From NCBI GenBank assembly GCA_021648755.1, contig JAKISG010000027.1, forward strand, positions 1 to 31,525: DNA of 31,525 bases, given 5' to 3'. This document shows, in pieces, positions 1 through 8,585 of this stretch (the stretch's first letter is position 1; the number at the start of each line of letters is the position of its first letter). The notes below the pieces were generated by a model that worked only from the letters and a program-made list of their open reading frames with translations, had not been told where the DNA came from and searched no databases. Source of the DNA: Flavobacteriaceae bacterium (GTDB lineage: Bacteria; Bacteroidota; Bacteroidia; Flavobacteriales; Flavobacteriaceae). The position numbers and the translations under genes are program-made.

Positions 1-1
1 A

Positions 2-127
2 TTAGACGTTAATTTTGAAGAAAATGCTGTTAATCTTGATATTTCAAGTTTAGAACAAAGTACATATTATGCAAAAATATTTTTTGAAAATAATAGTTCT
101 AGTTCTTTTACCATCTTAAAAAAGTAA
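2..127 (+). CDS. C-terminal end of a type IX secretion (T9SS) cargo protein, 5' end outside window
   Basis: An open frame enters from the left edge and ends at TAA 125-127, giving the last 41 residues of a protein. The fragment contains NLDISSLEQSTYYAKIFFE and ends in ILKK. This follows the type A C-terminal sorting domain of T9SS cargo: a hydrophobic strand, an xLxxLxxGxYxxxI-like strand, and a basic end of the form kkxxkk. In Bacteroidota such domains direct export through the outer membrane by the Por/Spr machinery and are then cleaved. The usual Gly before Tyr is replaced here by Thr (STYY), so the match is good but not perfect. The function of the mature protein cannot be seen. A strong hairpin terminator follows 25 bases after the stop. 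Confidence 0.65.
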   Translation, partial: LDVNFEENAVNLDISSLEQSTYYAKIFFENNSSSSFTILKK

Positions 128-151
128 AAACTTTTTTAACCACTTAAAATT

Positions 152-207
152 AAAGTCGTAATTAAAATATAAAGAAATGTTCTTTATATTTTAATTACGA
201 CTTTTTT
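152..207 (+). terminator. Intrinsic terminator with a 25-bp perfect stem
   Basis: Positions 152-176 are the exact reverse complement of 180-204, separated by a three-base loop (177-179). The right arm runs into a six-T tract (202-207). This ends the T9SS cargo gene on the plus strand. On the minus strand the stem is followed by AATTTTAAG, so it might also stop leftward transcription from ftsZ, though less convincingly. Confidence 0.88.
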
Positions 208-319
208 GAGTTTGGAAGTTTCTTGCGATATGTAGACTATAAGTCAAAAATGTCTAAATTAACAAAACAAATAACAAAATACCTACATATAGGTATGTTC
301 TAAGACAATAATATAGCAG

Positions 320-427
320 ATATTTGTACTGTTAATGTTTGAGAGGATATTAACAAATATTAGATAGATAATCAAATGATTTACAAGGGGATTTATAAAT
401 CATTTTGATTATCTGTAATTTTTTCTT
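320..427 (+). ncRNA. Candidate structured RNA: two hairpins with GGA-containing 12-base loops, ending in a T tract
   Basis: The stretch 128-517 has no credible protein gene. It holds two hairpins on the plus strand. Hairpin 1 (320-360) pairs ATATTTGT plus GTTAAT (with a small bulge) with 349-360 around a 12-base loop containing GAGAGGAT. Hairpin 2 (366-414) has an 18-bp stem with one bulged T and a 12-base loop containing AGGGGAT. It is followed by GTAATTTTTTCTT, so it resembles an intrinsic terminator for plus-strand transcription. The upstream gene is already terminated at 207, so a second terminator implies a separate transcript starting between about 208 and 320. No clear TAnnTTTG box was found there; TAGGTATG near 292 is a weak candidate. 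Alternatively these are structures in the ftsZ 3' region. Confidence 0.35.
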
Positions 428-517
428 AAGGCTTCCTAATTAAGCACAATTCAAAATATTTCTCTAAATTATATTTTGATTTACAGAACAATTATTAAAA
501 CACTAAAATTAACACAA

Positions 518-2590
518 CTAATCTACATTATCATGTAAAAAAGAATTGTTAGATCTAAAATTAATATCCTTACCATCAATATCTAATGAAATTCTAGATT
601 GTTCGTTTTCTACATCTAAATTATCATCTAACTCTATATTATTTCGTTTATATGCTGGCTGTTTTTCTAAATCATCTATATTTTGTTTAGTTCTATTTGC
701 AAATTTATAATTAAAGTCTTTCATTTTTTGTCTTCTGTCGTCTGCTCTAGATTTTAATTCATTAATGGTACTGTTTAATGGTGATATTTCCTTTTTATCA
801 ACAATATCTTCATTAATTGTAGTAATTATTTTAGATTCTAGTTTAAGTGTAACGTCTTCTTCTGCTGTCTTTCTTATTTTATGTTCTAATTCTGTACAAT
901 CATCTAGATTATATACTTTGTTTTCTGAAACTATTTCTGCACCTATTATAGGTGCTTTTTTAGTTTTACTTAAATCATCTTTAATAGAAATTTCTGTACC
1001 TCCTTCAACTAATTCATCATTAGTTTTTTTAATATCTAAAGGTAAATCAAACGCCATAGTTATTTGATTTTTTTCTTCTATATTAGCAGTTATTACTTCA
1101 TGATCTATTACTTCAATATCTGCAATAACAGAGGTTATAATAAATTCTTCTTCATCTAAGACCTCATCGTAAACTATATTCATATTACGAATGTTTTTTG
1201 TTGTAGAAATTAATGCTGTAGTCTCAAAGTCTGAAGTTTGCTCGTTTAATTTTTCTTTGACCAAATCATTTTTTATAGCATTAATTGCTTTTGAAATTTC
1301 GGGGTTTAAGAAGCCTCTATTTTCCTCATCTTTAATATCTATACTTTTTTTAGTAATAAACGTTACATCGTTCACTTCGATATCAAATAAAGAAATTTGC
1401 CCTAATGGTTCTTCTAATAATTGATGTACTATTTTGTCTTCTACATCATTTTTATTTATAGTTTTTTGTATTGAGTCTGCCTGTTTTTTTGAAGTATCTT
1501 TTTCACTAATTTTATTTTTAGATATAAAGGTTGTTTCTAATTTACTAGATAAATCTTCTAAATTAAAGATAACTCTTTTACTTTCTGTTTTAGAAATTTC
1601 GGTTTGTTGTTCTTTGTTAAAACCTGTTGCTACTATGGTTACTGCAACAGATTCTCCTAAGGCTTCGTCTTCGCCAACGCCCATAATTATATTTACATTG
1701 CCTTTTGCTTCTGATTGTATATAATCGTTAATCTCACCTATTTCATCTATGGTGATTTCTGATGTTCCTGATACAATTAACAACAATACATTCTTTGCTC
1801 CTGTAATTTTATTGTCGTTTAATAATGGAGATTCTAATGCTTTTGTTATTGCTTCTTGTGAGCGATTTGAACCTGTCGCAACTGCAGAACCCATAATTGC
1901 AGATCCGCTATTTGCTAAAACAGTATTTGCGTCTTTAAAATCAATATTTTGTGTGTAATGGTGTGTTATTACTTCTGCTATTCCGCATGCGGCAGTTGAT
2001 AAAACTTCGTCTGCTTTTGAAAAACCAGCTTTAAATCCTAAATTACCATAAACTTCGCGTAATTTATTATTGTTTATTACAATAATTGAATCTACATTCT
2101 CTCGTAGTTTCTCAATTCCTTTCTGTGCTTGTTCATTTCTTACTTGACCTTCAAAACCAAATGGTGTGGTTACAATTGCAACAGTTAATAAATTTTGTTC
2201 GCGCGCTATTTTTGCAATTACTGGCGCTGCTCCTGTACCTGTACCGCCACCCATACCAACGGTGATAAAAACCATTTTTGTTTTTTCACCAAACATTGTA
2301 TTTATTTCGTTTACACTTTCAATAGCCGAACGTTCGCCTACTTCTGGGTTTGCTCCTGCTCCTAAACCTTCGGTTAAGGAGGCCCCTAATTGTATTTTAA
2401 TTGGTACTGGGCTATTTTTTAAAGCTTGGGCATCTGTGTTACATATCACAAAATCGACACCTTGTATGCCTTTTTTGAACATGTGGTTTACAGCATTACT
2501 ACCTCCACCACCTACGCCAATAACTTTAATTACGTTAGATTGGTTTTTTGGTAAATTAAAATCGATATTGTCAAAAAATGTTGTTTCCAT
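518..2590 (-). CDS. ftsZ: Cell division GTPase FtsZ, long-linker form
   Basis: Tubulin-like GTPase that polymerises into the division ring at midcell. Its 690 residues comprise a short N-terminal tail, a GTPase and T7-loop core to about residue 328, an acidic disordered linker to about 640, and a short end region. The nucleotide-binding GGGTGTG lies at 114-120 and the T7 loop NIDFKD, which supplies the catalytic Asp, at 215-220. QPAYKR at 644-649 fits the conserved C-terminal peptide that binds FtsA. It is followed by about 40 more residues ending SNNSFLHDNVD, a tail I associate with flavobacterial FtsZ. The linker is very long compared with the roughly 50-residue linker of E. coli. The start is ATG, 60 bases after the ftsA stop. 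It is the last gene of the dcw operon. The gatB/yqeY-like gene that often follows ftsZ in this family is absent here. Confidence 0.97.
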   Translation of the reverse strand: METTFFDNIDFNLPKNQSNVIKVIGVGGGGSNAVNHMFKKGIQGVDFVICNTDAQALKNSPVPIKIQLGASLTEGLGAGANPEVGERSAIESVNEINTMFGEKTKMVFITVGMGGGTGTGAAPVIAKIAREQNLLTVAIVTTPFGFEGQVRNEQAQKGIEKLRENVDSIIVINNNKLREVYGNLGFKAGFSKADEVLSTAACGIAEVITHHYTQNIDFKDANTVLANSGSAIMGSAVATGSNRSQEAITKALESPLLNDNKITGAKNVLLLIVSGTSEITIDEIGEINDYIQSEAKGNVNIIMGVGEDEALGESVAVTIVATGFNKEQQTEISKTESKRVIFNLEDLSSKLETTFISKNKISEKDTSKKQADSIQKTINKNDVEDKIVHQLLEEPLGQISLFDIEVNDVTFITKKSIDIKDEENRGFLNPEISKAINAIKNDLVKEKLNEQTSDFETTALISTTKNIRNMNIVYDEVLDEEEFIITSVIADIEVIDHEVITANIEEKNQITMAFDLPLDIKKTNDELVEGGTEISIKDDLSKTKKAPIIGAEIVSENKVYNLDDCTELEHKIRKTAEEDVTLKLESKIITTINEDIVDKKEISPLNSTINELKSRADDRRQKMKDFNYKFANRTKQNIDDLEKQPAYKRNNIELDDNLDVENEQSRISLDIDGKDINFRSNNSFLHDNVD

Positions 2591-2650
2591 AATTTCTATA
2601 TTGTTTGAGGGGTTGGGTTCGGTATTGTAGTGTTCGGTTCTAAATTAAAT

Positions 2651-3964
2651 TCATTCTGCATTGTCTAAAAATTCTTTTAAATTTGATGTAAATCGATCAA
2701 AAAATGAGATTTTCTTTTCTTTTTTAATTATTTTTTCTACTATTTCTTCTTTATTTTCTTCTTCATTAACTATTACATCTATAGGTTTTTCTGTTTTTTG
2801 TCTTGCTTTTTCTTCTAAGCCTTTCATTAGTAATCCTACTGCGGTCGCATACATTGGGCTCGATAAATTCTCTTCTGAATCGTTAGCCAAATGTTCATTT
2901 GGATAACCAATTCTAGTGTCCATACCTGTTATATATTCTACCAATTGTTTAATGTGCTTAAGTTGTGCGCCTCCTCCTGTTAGTACAATACCTGCAATTA
3001 GTTTTTTCTTTGGTTCTTCATGTCCATAATTTTTAATTTCTAAAAATACTTCATCTATAATTTCAACTGCACGAGCGTGAATAATTTTGGCTAAATTCTT
3101 TAACGTAATTTCTTTTGGGTCTCTACCTCGTAAGCCTGGAATCGAAACAATTTCATTATCTTTATTTTCTCCTGGCCATGCTGAACCAAATTTTGTTTTT
3201 AATAATTCTGCTTGTTTTTCGATAATAGAGCAACCTTCTTTTATATCTTCGGTAATTACGTTTCCTCCAAAAGGAATCACTGCTGTATGCCTAATAATAC
3301 CATCTTTAAAAATGGCTAAATCTGTTGTTCCACCACCTATATCAATCATAGCAACTCCTGCTTCTTTTTCTTCTTGACTTAATACTGCTTCTGATGAGGC
3401 TAATGGTTCTAAGGTTATGTTAGACATATCTAAACCTGCGCTAACAATACAGCGACCAATATTTCTGATAGATGCTACTTGCCCTACAACTACGTGAAAA
3501 TTTGCTTCTAACCTACCTCCAAACATACCTATTGGCTCATCTACTTCTGCTTGACTATCTACTTTATAATCTTGTGGTAGTACGTGGATAATCTCTTCTC
3601 CAGGAAGCATTACTAATTTTAAAACTTGATTTTTTAGGCAATCAATATCGTCTTCATCTATTACTTTTTCGGCGTCTTGTCTTGTAATATAATCGCTGTG
3701 ATGTAAACTGCGGATATGTTGCCCTGCAATTCCAACAGCAACATCTTTAATTTCGATATTACTTTCATTTTCTGCCTCTTCTACGGCTTGCTGAATAGAT
3801 TGTATGGTTTGGGTAATGTTGTTTACGACACCACGATGTACACCCATACTTTTGGCTTTGCCTGTTCCTAAAACTTCGATTTTACCGTATTCATTCATAC
3901 GACCAATCATTGCTACAATTTTAGTTGTACCTATGTCTAAACCTACTGCTATTTGATTTTCCAT
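2651..3964 (-). CDS. ftsA: Cell division protein FtsA
   Basis: Actin-like ATPase of 437 residues that tethers FtsZ polymers to the membrane and recruits later divisome proteins. Visible motifs are phosphate-1 DIGTTK (10-15), phosphate-2 DIGGGTTD (208-215) and the adenosine motif TGGGAQL (329-335). A charged linker with many Glu and Lys leads to a C-terminal helix (about 419-437, FFDRFTSNLKEFLDNAE) with one hydrophobic face, which fits the membrane-targeting helix of the family. The gene follows ftsQ after 95 bases, the largest gap inside the dcw cluster. That gap carries two consensus -7 boxes, so ftsA and ftsZ may have their own promoter in addition to operon read-through. Confidence 0.97.
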   Translation of the reverse strand: MENQIAVGLDIGTTKIVAMIGRMNEYGKIEVLGTGKAKSMGVHRGVVNNITQTIQSIQQAVEEAENESNIEIKDVAVGIAGQHIRSLHHSDYITRQDAEKVIDEDDIDCLKNQVLKLVMLPGEEIIHVLPQDYKVDSQAEVDEPIGMFGGRLEANFHVVVGQVASIRNIGRCIVSAGLDMSNITLEPLASSEAVLSQEEKEAGVAMIDIGGGTTDLAIFKDGIIRHTAVIPFGGNVITEDIKEGCSIIEKQAELLKTKFGSAWPGENKDNEIVSIPGLRGRDPKEITLKNLAKIIHARAVEIIDEVFLEIKNYGHEEPKKKLIAGIVLTGGGAQLKHIKQLVEYITGMDTRIGYPNEHLANDSEENLSSPMYATAVGLLMKGLEEKARQKTEKPIDVIVNEEENKEEIVEKIIKKEKKISFFDRFTSNLKEFLDNAE

Positions 3965-3991
3965 ATTTTTATTTTATTTGGATTAAAATTC

Positions 3992-4030
3992 CAAAGTTAT
4001 TATATCTCGTTACTCTTAGATTCAAAGTTA
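3992..4030 (-). promoter_or_regulatory. Tandem internal -7 boxes before ftsA
   Basis: On the minus strand the exact box TAACTTTG occurs twice, at 4030-4023 and 3999-3992, with 31 bp between equivalent bases. Both match the Bacteroidota -7 consensus TAnnTTTG. For the proximal box, the TTG inside the distal box lies 23 bases upstream and could act as its -33 element. A start about 7 bases downstream of the proximal box would leave a leader of roughly 20 bases before the ftsA ATG. No good TTG is seen upstream of the distal box. Confidence 0.5.
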
Positions 4031-4059
4031 TTATTTCTAACAGGCTCTTTTTTTCTTTG

Positions 4060-4788
4060 TTATCCATTTATTTTTTTTGTGCACACAACTTGATCGTTGT
4101 ATTTTAAATTTATTTTTTTATAGTTTTTTAATGTTTTATCTGCTATTACTTTTTGATAAAATGCTTTCAACTTTTTTATTTTAAAATTTGTTTTTGTTAA
4201 ATCACCAAATAAAATTACTTGATTACCCATTCTTGTTTTTAATTCAAATTCATTATTACTAATTTTTAATCCAATAATTTGTTTGTGCATAAATGCTTCT
4301 TTTAAAACGGTATTACACATTTTAAATACTAATTTTAAATCATTAGCACTTTTTACGCCTGTAACAATTGGTACTCTCGCGGAGTGATTAATTGATAATG
4401 GCATTTTTTTACCTTTACTATCTAGGTAATATGATCCGTTATTTGCTTGAACTCTTGCAATCGGTTTTCGTTGTAGTACTCTAGTTTTCAACACAGCATC
4501 TACCGTTAGGTAAACTTCTACATTTTCAATCATTTTACTTGTTAAAATATTTTGCTCCAAATCTTTCAAATTTATGCTTTCTTTTGCTTTATTTTTTAAA
4601 TTATTTGTACTTTGTGTTAACAATTTATTAACCATTTCTGAGGTAATAAAAAGGTTATCTCCTTGCTCAAATTCTATCTGAATATCTTTTATTTTTCTAA
4701 CCGAATTTCTATGATTTACAAAAACAAATAAACTTGTTATTAGTAAGGTAAAAAATAATGTTTTTATATGTGTTTTGTATTTAATCAT
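4060..4788 (-). CDS. ftsQ: Cell division protein FtsQ
   Basis: Bitopic divisome protein of 242 residues that links the early ring to the septal synthase complex; its partners are usually FtsL and FtsB. A short basic N-terminus is followed by a membrane segment at about 10-24 (LFFTLLITSLFVFV). The rest is periplasmic, with a POTRA-like start (about 32-100) and a beta-rich FtsQ domain. Identity is low, as is normal for this family in Bacteroidota, and the call rests on size, topology and position between murC and ftsA. The ATG is only three bases from the murC stop, which suggests coupled translation. Confidence 0.88.
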   Translation of the reverse strand: MIKYKTHIKTLFFTLLITSLFVFVNHRNSVRKIKDIQIEFEQGDNLFITSEMVNKLLTQSTNNLKNKAKESINLKDLEQNILTSKMIENVEVYLTVDAVLKTRVLQRKPIARVQANNGSYYLDSKGKKMPLSINHSARVPIVTGVKSANDLKLVFKMCNTVLKEAFMHKQIIGLKISNNEFELKTRMGNQVILFGDLTKTNFKIKKLKAFYQKVIADKTLKNYKKINLKYNDQVVCTKKING

Positions 4789-4791
4789 TTT

Positions 4792-6198
4792 TTAATTTTC
4801 TAAAGTGTTAAGTTCTTGAAGGTTTTCACAAACCTCGTTAATTATCACTCCTATATCTCCTGCTCCTAGCATTGCTATTACCGTATTTTCTTTTTTTATT
4901 TTTGATGAAATTTTTGTGGCATTAAGTGTTATTAATTTAATATTTGGATTTATTTTTCTTATTTTTTCTGCTAGCCATTTAGAGGTAATTCCTTTGATTG
5001 GTAATTCTCTTGCTGGGTAAATTTTTAACAATAAAATTTCATCAAATTGCGCTAAACTTTTAGCAAAGTCAGCAGCAAAATCTCTTGTTCTAGTAAATAG
5101 GTGTGGTTGAAATATTACTATTTTATTTTTGTTTGGGTATTGTGTTTTTATTGTTTGAAAAACGGCATTTATTTCTGTTGGGTGATGTGCATAATCATCT
5201 ATCAATACTAGGTTTTCTGTATTTATTTTTAGGTTAAATCGTCTTTCTATACCTCTAAAACTCCTTAAGGCCTTTTTTATTTTTTCTAAAGAAACTCCAT
5301 ATATATTTGCCATGGTTAATGCTGCAAGTGCATTTAAAATATTGTGATCTCCAAACATTTGAAATTTTATATTTTCTATAATTTCTAATGGTGTTTTTAC
5401 GTCAAAAACGGAATTTTCTTTTTCTACTCGAATATTTTTTGCTTGAAAGTCTGCTTTTTCTTCTAATCCAAATGTAATACCGTTTACTTGTGCTTTACCC
5501 TGTCTAAGTCTAAGTGGTAATCCATAACGAACAACTAATTTATCGCTTACAATTTTTGTAAAATCTTTAAATGATTTTTCTAAGGCATCTACTTTTCCGT
5601 AGCTGTCTAAATGATCTGCATCTGTTGCTGTAATACATGCTATATTTGGGCTTAATTGCAAAAAAGATCTATCGTATTCGTCTGCTTCTACCACACTTAT
5701 TTTGTCACCGCCGAGTATTAAATTAGTGTTATAATTGGTTGCTACTCCTCCTAAAAACGAGGTTGCATTTACTCCTGATTCTTTTAAAATATGACCTAAA
5801 ATAGCAGATGTTGTTGTTTTACCATGTGTTCCTGCAACTGCAAAACAAAAGGTTTCTTTGGTTATTAAGCCTAAAACTACCGCTCTTTTTAGAATTGTAA
5901 ATCCATTGTTTTTAAAGTAATTATATTCTTTGTGATTTTTTGAGATTGCTGGTGTGTAAACAATTAAAGTGTTTTTTTTATCTAAAAATTTTATGGGTAT
6001 ATTTGACACTTCATCATTAAAATGAATAGGTATCTTAATCTTTTGTAATTTCTCTGTAATTTGAGTTACTACTTTATCGTAGCCTGCAATATTTTTTCCG
6101 TTAAGGGAAAAGTACCTTGCTAATGCAGACATACCTATTCCTCCAATTCCTAAAAAGAAAATATTTTTGTAAGTTGCTATGTTTATTTGGGTACTCAT
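4792..6198 (-). CDS. murC: UDP-N-acetylmuramate--L-alanine ligase MurC
   Basis: Cytoplasmic ATP-dependent ligase that adds L-Ala to UDP-MurNAc, the first amino acid of the stem peptide. The 468-residue protein has the usual three-domain Mur layout: N-terminal UDP-binding Rossmann domain with GIGGIGM (17-23), central ATPase domain with the P-loop GTHGKTTT (123-130) and the EADEYDRSF motif (about 171-179), and a C-terminal domain. YAHHPTEI is the typical MurC signature near the domain junction. ATG start, 40 bases after murG. Length is normal. Confidence 0.97.
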   Translation of the reverse strand: MSTQINIATYKNIFFLGIGGIGMSALARYFSLNGKNIAGYDKVVTQITEKLQKIKIPIHFNDEVSNIPIKFLDKKNTLIVYTPAISKNHKEYNYFKNNGFTILKRAVVLGLITKETFCFAVAGTHGKTTTSAILGHILKESGVNATSFLGGVATNYNTNLILGGDKISVVEADEYDRSFLQLSPNIACITATDADHLDSYGKVDALEKSFKDFTKIVSDKLVVRYGLPLRLRQGKAQVNGITFGLEEKADFQAKNIRVEKENSVFDVKTPLEIIENIKFQMFGDHNILNALAALTMANIYGVSLEKIKKALRSFRGIERRFNLKINTENLVLIDDYAHHPTEINAVFQTIKTQYPNKNKIVIFQPHLFTRTRDFAADFAKSLAQFDEILLLKIYPARELPIKGITSKWLAEKIRKINPNIKLITLNATKISSKIKKENTVIAMLGAGDIGVIINEVCENLQELNTLEN

Positions 6199-6238
6199 TC
6201 TATTTTGTCTATTCTGTTCAGGTATTTGTTTTTAACTT

Positions 6239-7336
6239 TTAGTTTTTTATTATTTTAATTACTTCTTCAACTATATTTTTTGTGGCGTTTGGCAAAGCTA
6301 ATTTTTTAATATTTTTACTTAATTCTAACTGTCTTTCCTGGTCATCAATAAGTCCTGAAAACAGGATTTGAAATCGTTCTAGTTCTTTTTCTTTTATCCA
6401 TAATGCTGCATTTTTAGCGACTATTGCTTTTGCATTTTTAGTTTGATGGTCTTCTGCTACATTTGGGCTTGGAATAAAGATGGTTGGTTTGCCAACGATA
6501 CACAATTCTGAGATTGCTCCTGCTCCTGCTCTACTTATAATTATATCTGCTGCTGCGTAAGTTAAATCCATTTTATTTAAAAAAGCATGAACTTGAACCC
6601 CTTCTATTTTAGCATATTTTTTATATTGATCGTAATACCCTTTTCCTGTTTGCCAAATGATTTGTATATTTTTCTCTACCAACCAGTTTACTTGGCTCTC
6701 TACTAACTTATTTATTGTTCTTGCTCCTAAACTCCCGCCAATTATAAGCAATGTTTTTTTTGTTTTATTTAAGTTAAAATTAGTTATTGCTTCTTCCCTT
6801 TTACTGGTTATAGTTAGTAAGCCTTGTCTTACAGGGTTTCCTGTTTTTACTATTTTAGTAATAGGAAAAAATCGTTCTAACCCATCATAGGCAACGCATA
6901 TTTTAGTTGCTTTTTTACTTAACAACTTATTGGTAATTCCTGGGTAAGAGTTTTGCTCTTGTATTAAAGTAGGAATTCCTTTTGCGCTTGCCCTCATTAG
7001 TATTGGTCCTGAAGCGAAACCTCCTGTACCTATAACTACATTTGGTTTAAATTGTTTTATTATTTTATTTGCGTTCCATAAACTACTTATTAATTTAAAA
7101 GGAAAACTTAGGTTTTTTAAGGTTAGTTTTCTTTGAATGCCGCTAATCCATAGGCCTTTAATTTTATATCCGTTTTGCGGAACTTTTTCCATTTCCATTC
7201 TATCTTTTGCACCTACAAATAGAAATTTTGCATCTGGGTAACGTGCTTTTAATTCATTTGCAATAGCAATTGCAGGATAAATATGTCCTCCTGTTCCGCC
7301 TCCTGAGAGTAATATGTTAGGTTTTTCACTTTTCAC
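6239..7336 (-). CDS. murG: Undecaprenyl-PP-MurNAc-pentapeptide GlcNAc transferase MurG
   Basis: Peripheral inner-membrane GT-B glycosyltransferase that converts lipid I to lipid II using UDP-GlcNAc. Its 365 residues contain the N-terminal glycine loop GGGTGGH (12-18), the second G-loop GGSLGA (200-205), and the UDP-GlcNAc-binding SRAGAGAISEL (268-278) followed by the conserved proline-rich PSPNVAEDHQ segment. The start is taken as GTG (7334-7336), which places the glycine loop at the usual distance from the N-terminus. An ATG a little upstream is in another frame and soon stops. The gene follows ftsW after 17 bases. Confidence 0.96.
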   Translation of the reverse strand: MKSEKPNILLSGGGTGGHIYPAIAIANELKARYPDAKFLFVGAKDRMEMEKVPQNGYKIKGLWISGIQRKLTLKNLSFPFKLISSLWNANKIIKQFKPNVVIGTGGFASGPILMRASAKGIPTLIQEQNSYPGITNKLLSKKATKICVAYDGLERFFPITKIVKTGNPVRQGLLTITSKREEAITNFNLNKTKKTLLIIGGSLGARTINKLVESQVNWLVEKNIQIIWQTGKGYYDQYKKYAKIEGVQVHAFLNKMDLTYAAADIIISRAGAGAISELCIVGKPTIFIPSPNVAEDHQTKNAKAIVAKNAALWIKEKELERFQILFSGLIDDQERQLELSKNIKKLALPNATKNIVEEVIKIIKN

Positions 7337-7353
7337 TTTAAACTTTTCATTTT

Positions 7354-8559
7354 TTACCCTATTGCTTTATGCAAAACGTCTAATGGGTTATCTGTATCTA
7401 TGTCTTTATTTATTTTGGTTATATCTTCACCTTTTGCTGCGCTTACGCTTAGTATAATACCAATTGCAAAACAGGTCATCCATATAGAGGTTCCTCCTGC
7501 ACTTATCAATGGTAATGGTTGTCCTGTTACTGGAAATAAGCCAACGGCAACTGCCATATTTGTTAAGGCTTGAAAAATTATCGGAATTCCAACTCCCAGG
7601 ACTGCTAATGTACCGAATATTGTTTTGGTTTTTGTGGCTACAATTACTACTCTAAACAATAATAAAAGGTACAGTACTATTAAAAATAAGGCGCCTATTA
7701 AGCCATATTCTTCTGCTATAATTGCGTAAATAAAATCGGATGATGCTTGTGGTAAAAAATTTTTCTGAATACTTTTTCCTGGTCCTTTACCTGTTATTCC
7801 GCCTGAATAAACTGCAACTTTTGCTTTATGTGACTGGTAGTTTTCTTTACTATCTTTATCTGAATAGTTATCTATTCTATTAACCCAAGTCTGTACTCTT
7901 GAATTTTTAAAGTTTTTCGGAAAGGCTTTTATTGTTATTATAAAAAATAAGAGCATTACAATACCTAAACTGAGAATACCTAAAATGTATTTTATCGGAT
8001 AATTTCCAAAAAAAGTGAGCATAATTACCATAACAAATAAAATGGCTGCTGTTGAAAAATTGGCAGGAAGTATTAAACTTATAACTGCAATTATTGGCAA
8101 CCATAGTGGCACTATGCTTTGCTTAAATTCTATTTTTTTGTCTTTATTTCTAGCAAAATATCGTGCAATATAAATCATTAAGATTACACCTGCCAATGTT
8201 GATGTTTGAAATTTAAAACTGGTAAATGGTACACTAATCCACCTTGCTGCCATTATTGCATCTTGATTTCTAGGTTGAAATAAGGTATATGCCAAGAGTA
8301 CTAATACTATCGGAATCATAATAACAGACAAGCCACTAAAATAGCGATATGGTATTTTATGTGTTGTATAAATAATGATAAAACCTAGTGATAATAAAAT
8401 GGCATGCTTTATTAAATGACCTGTAGTTGTACCGTTTGAAACAACATATACCAAGTTTGTACTTGCACTATAAATTGGCAAAAATGAAAATATAGCAAGC
8501 ATTGCAATGATTGCCCATATTGTTCGATCTCCTTTTATATGTTGAAAAATATTATTCAC
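7354..8559 (-). CDS. ftsW: Septal peptidoglycan glycosyltransferase FtsW (SEDS family)
   Basis: Polytopic membrane enzyme that polymerises lipid II into glycan strands at the septum together with the class B PBP FtsI. The 401 residues contain about ten hydrophobic segments and the conserved SEDS ending, in which LPLISAGGTS precedes the last membrane helix. The large extracytoplasmic loop contains the GGITGKGPGKS stretch that carries family-conserved glycines. The start is GTG (8557-8559), giving MNNIFQHIKGD before the first helix. The ATP-independent flippase role once proposed for FtsW is now generally assigned to MurJ. It lies between murD and murG, as in other Bacteroidota. Confidence 0.96.
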   Translation of the reverse strand: MNNIFQHIKGDRTIWAIIAMLAIFSFLPIYSASTNLVYVVSNGTTTGHLIKHAILLSLGFIIIYTTHKIPYRYFSGLSVIMIPIVLVLLAYTLFQPRNQDAIMAARWISVPFTSFKFQTSTLAGVILMIYIARYFARNKDKKIEFKQSIVPLWLPIIAVISLILPANFSTAAILFVMVIMLTFFGNYPIKYILGILSLGIVMLLFFIITIKAFPKNFKNSRVQTWVNRIDNYSDKDSKENYQSHKAKVAVYSGGITGKGPGKSIQKNFLPQASSDFIYAIIAEEYGLIGALFLIVLYLLLLFRVVIVATKTKTIFGTLAVLGVGIPIIFQALTNMAVAVGLFPVTGQPLPLISAGGTSIWMTCFAIGIILSVSAAKGEDITKINKDIDTDNPLDVLHKAIG

Positions 8560-8585
8560 TCTTTATTGGTAATTGATTTGTTAAT

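Noticed and set aside
320..414. CsrA-binding RNA (RsmY/RsmZ-like)
   Set aside because: The GGA in both loops lacks the A at -2 of the ANGGA motif, and most Bacteroidota have no CsrA.
765..2630. Several open frames on the plus strand opposite ftsZ (up to 154 codons)
   Set aside because: They are antisense shadows of ftsZ, rich in Ser, Phe and Ile, with no sensible domains; the minus-strand frame has clear FtsZ motifs.
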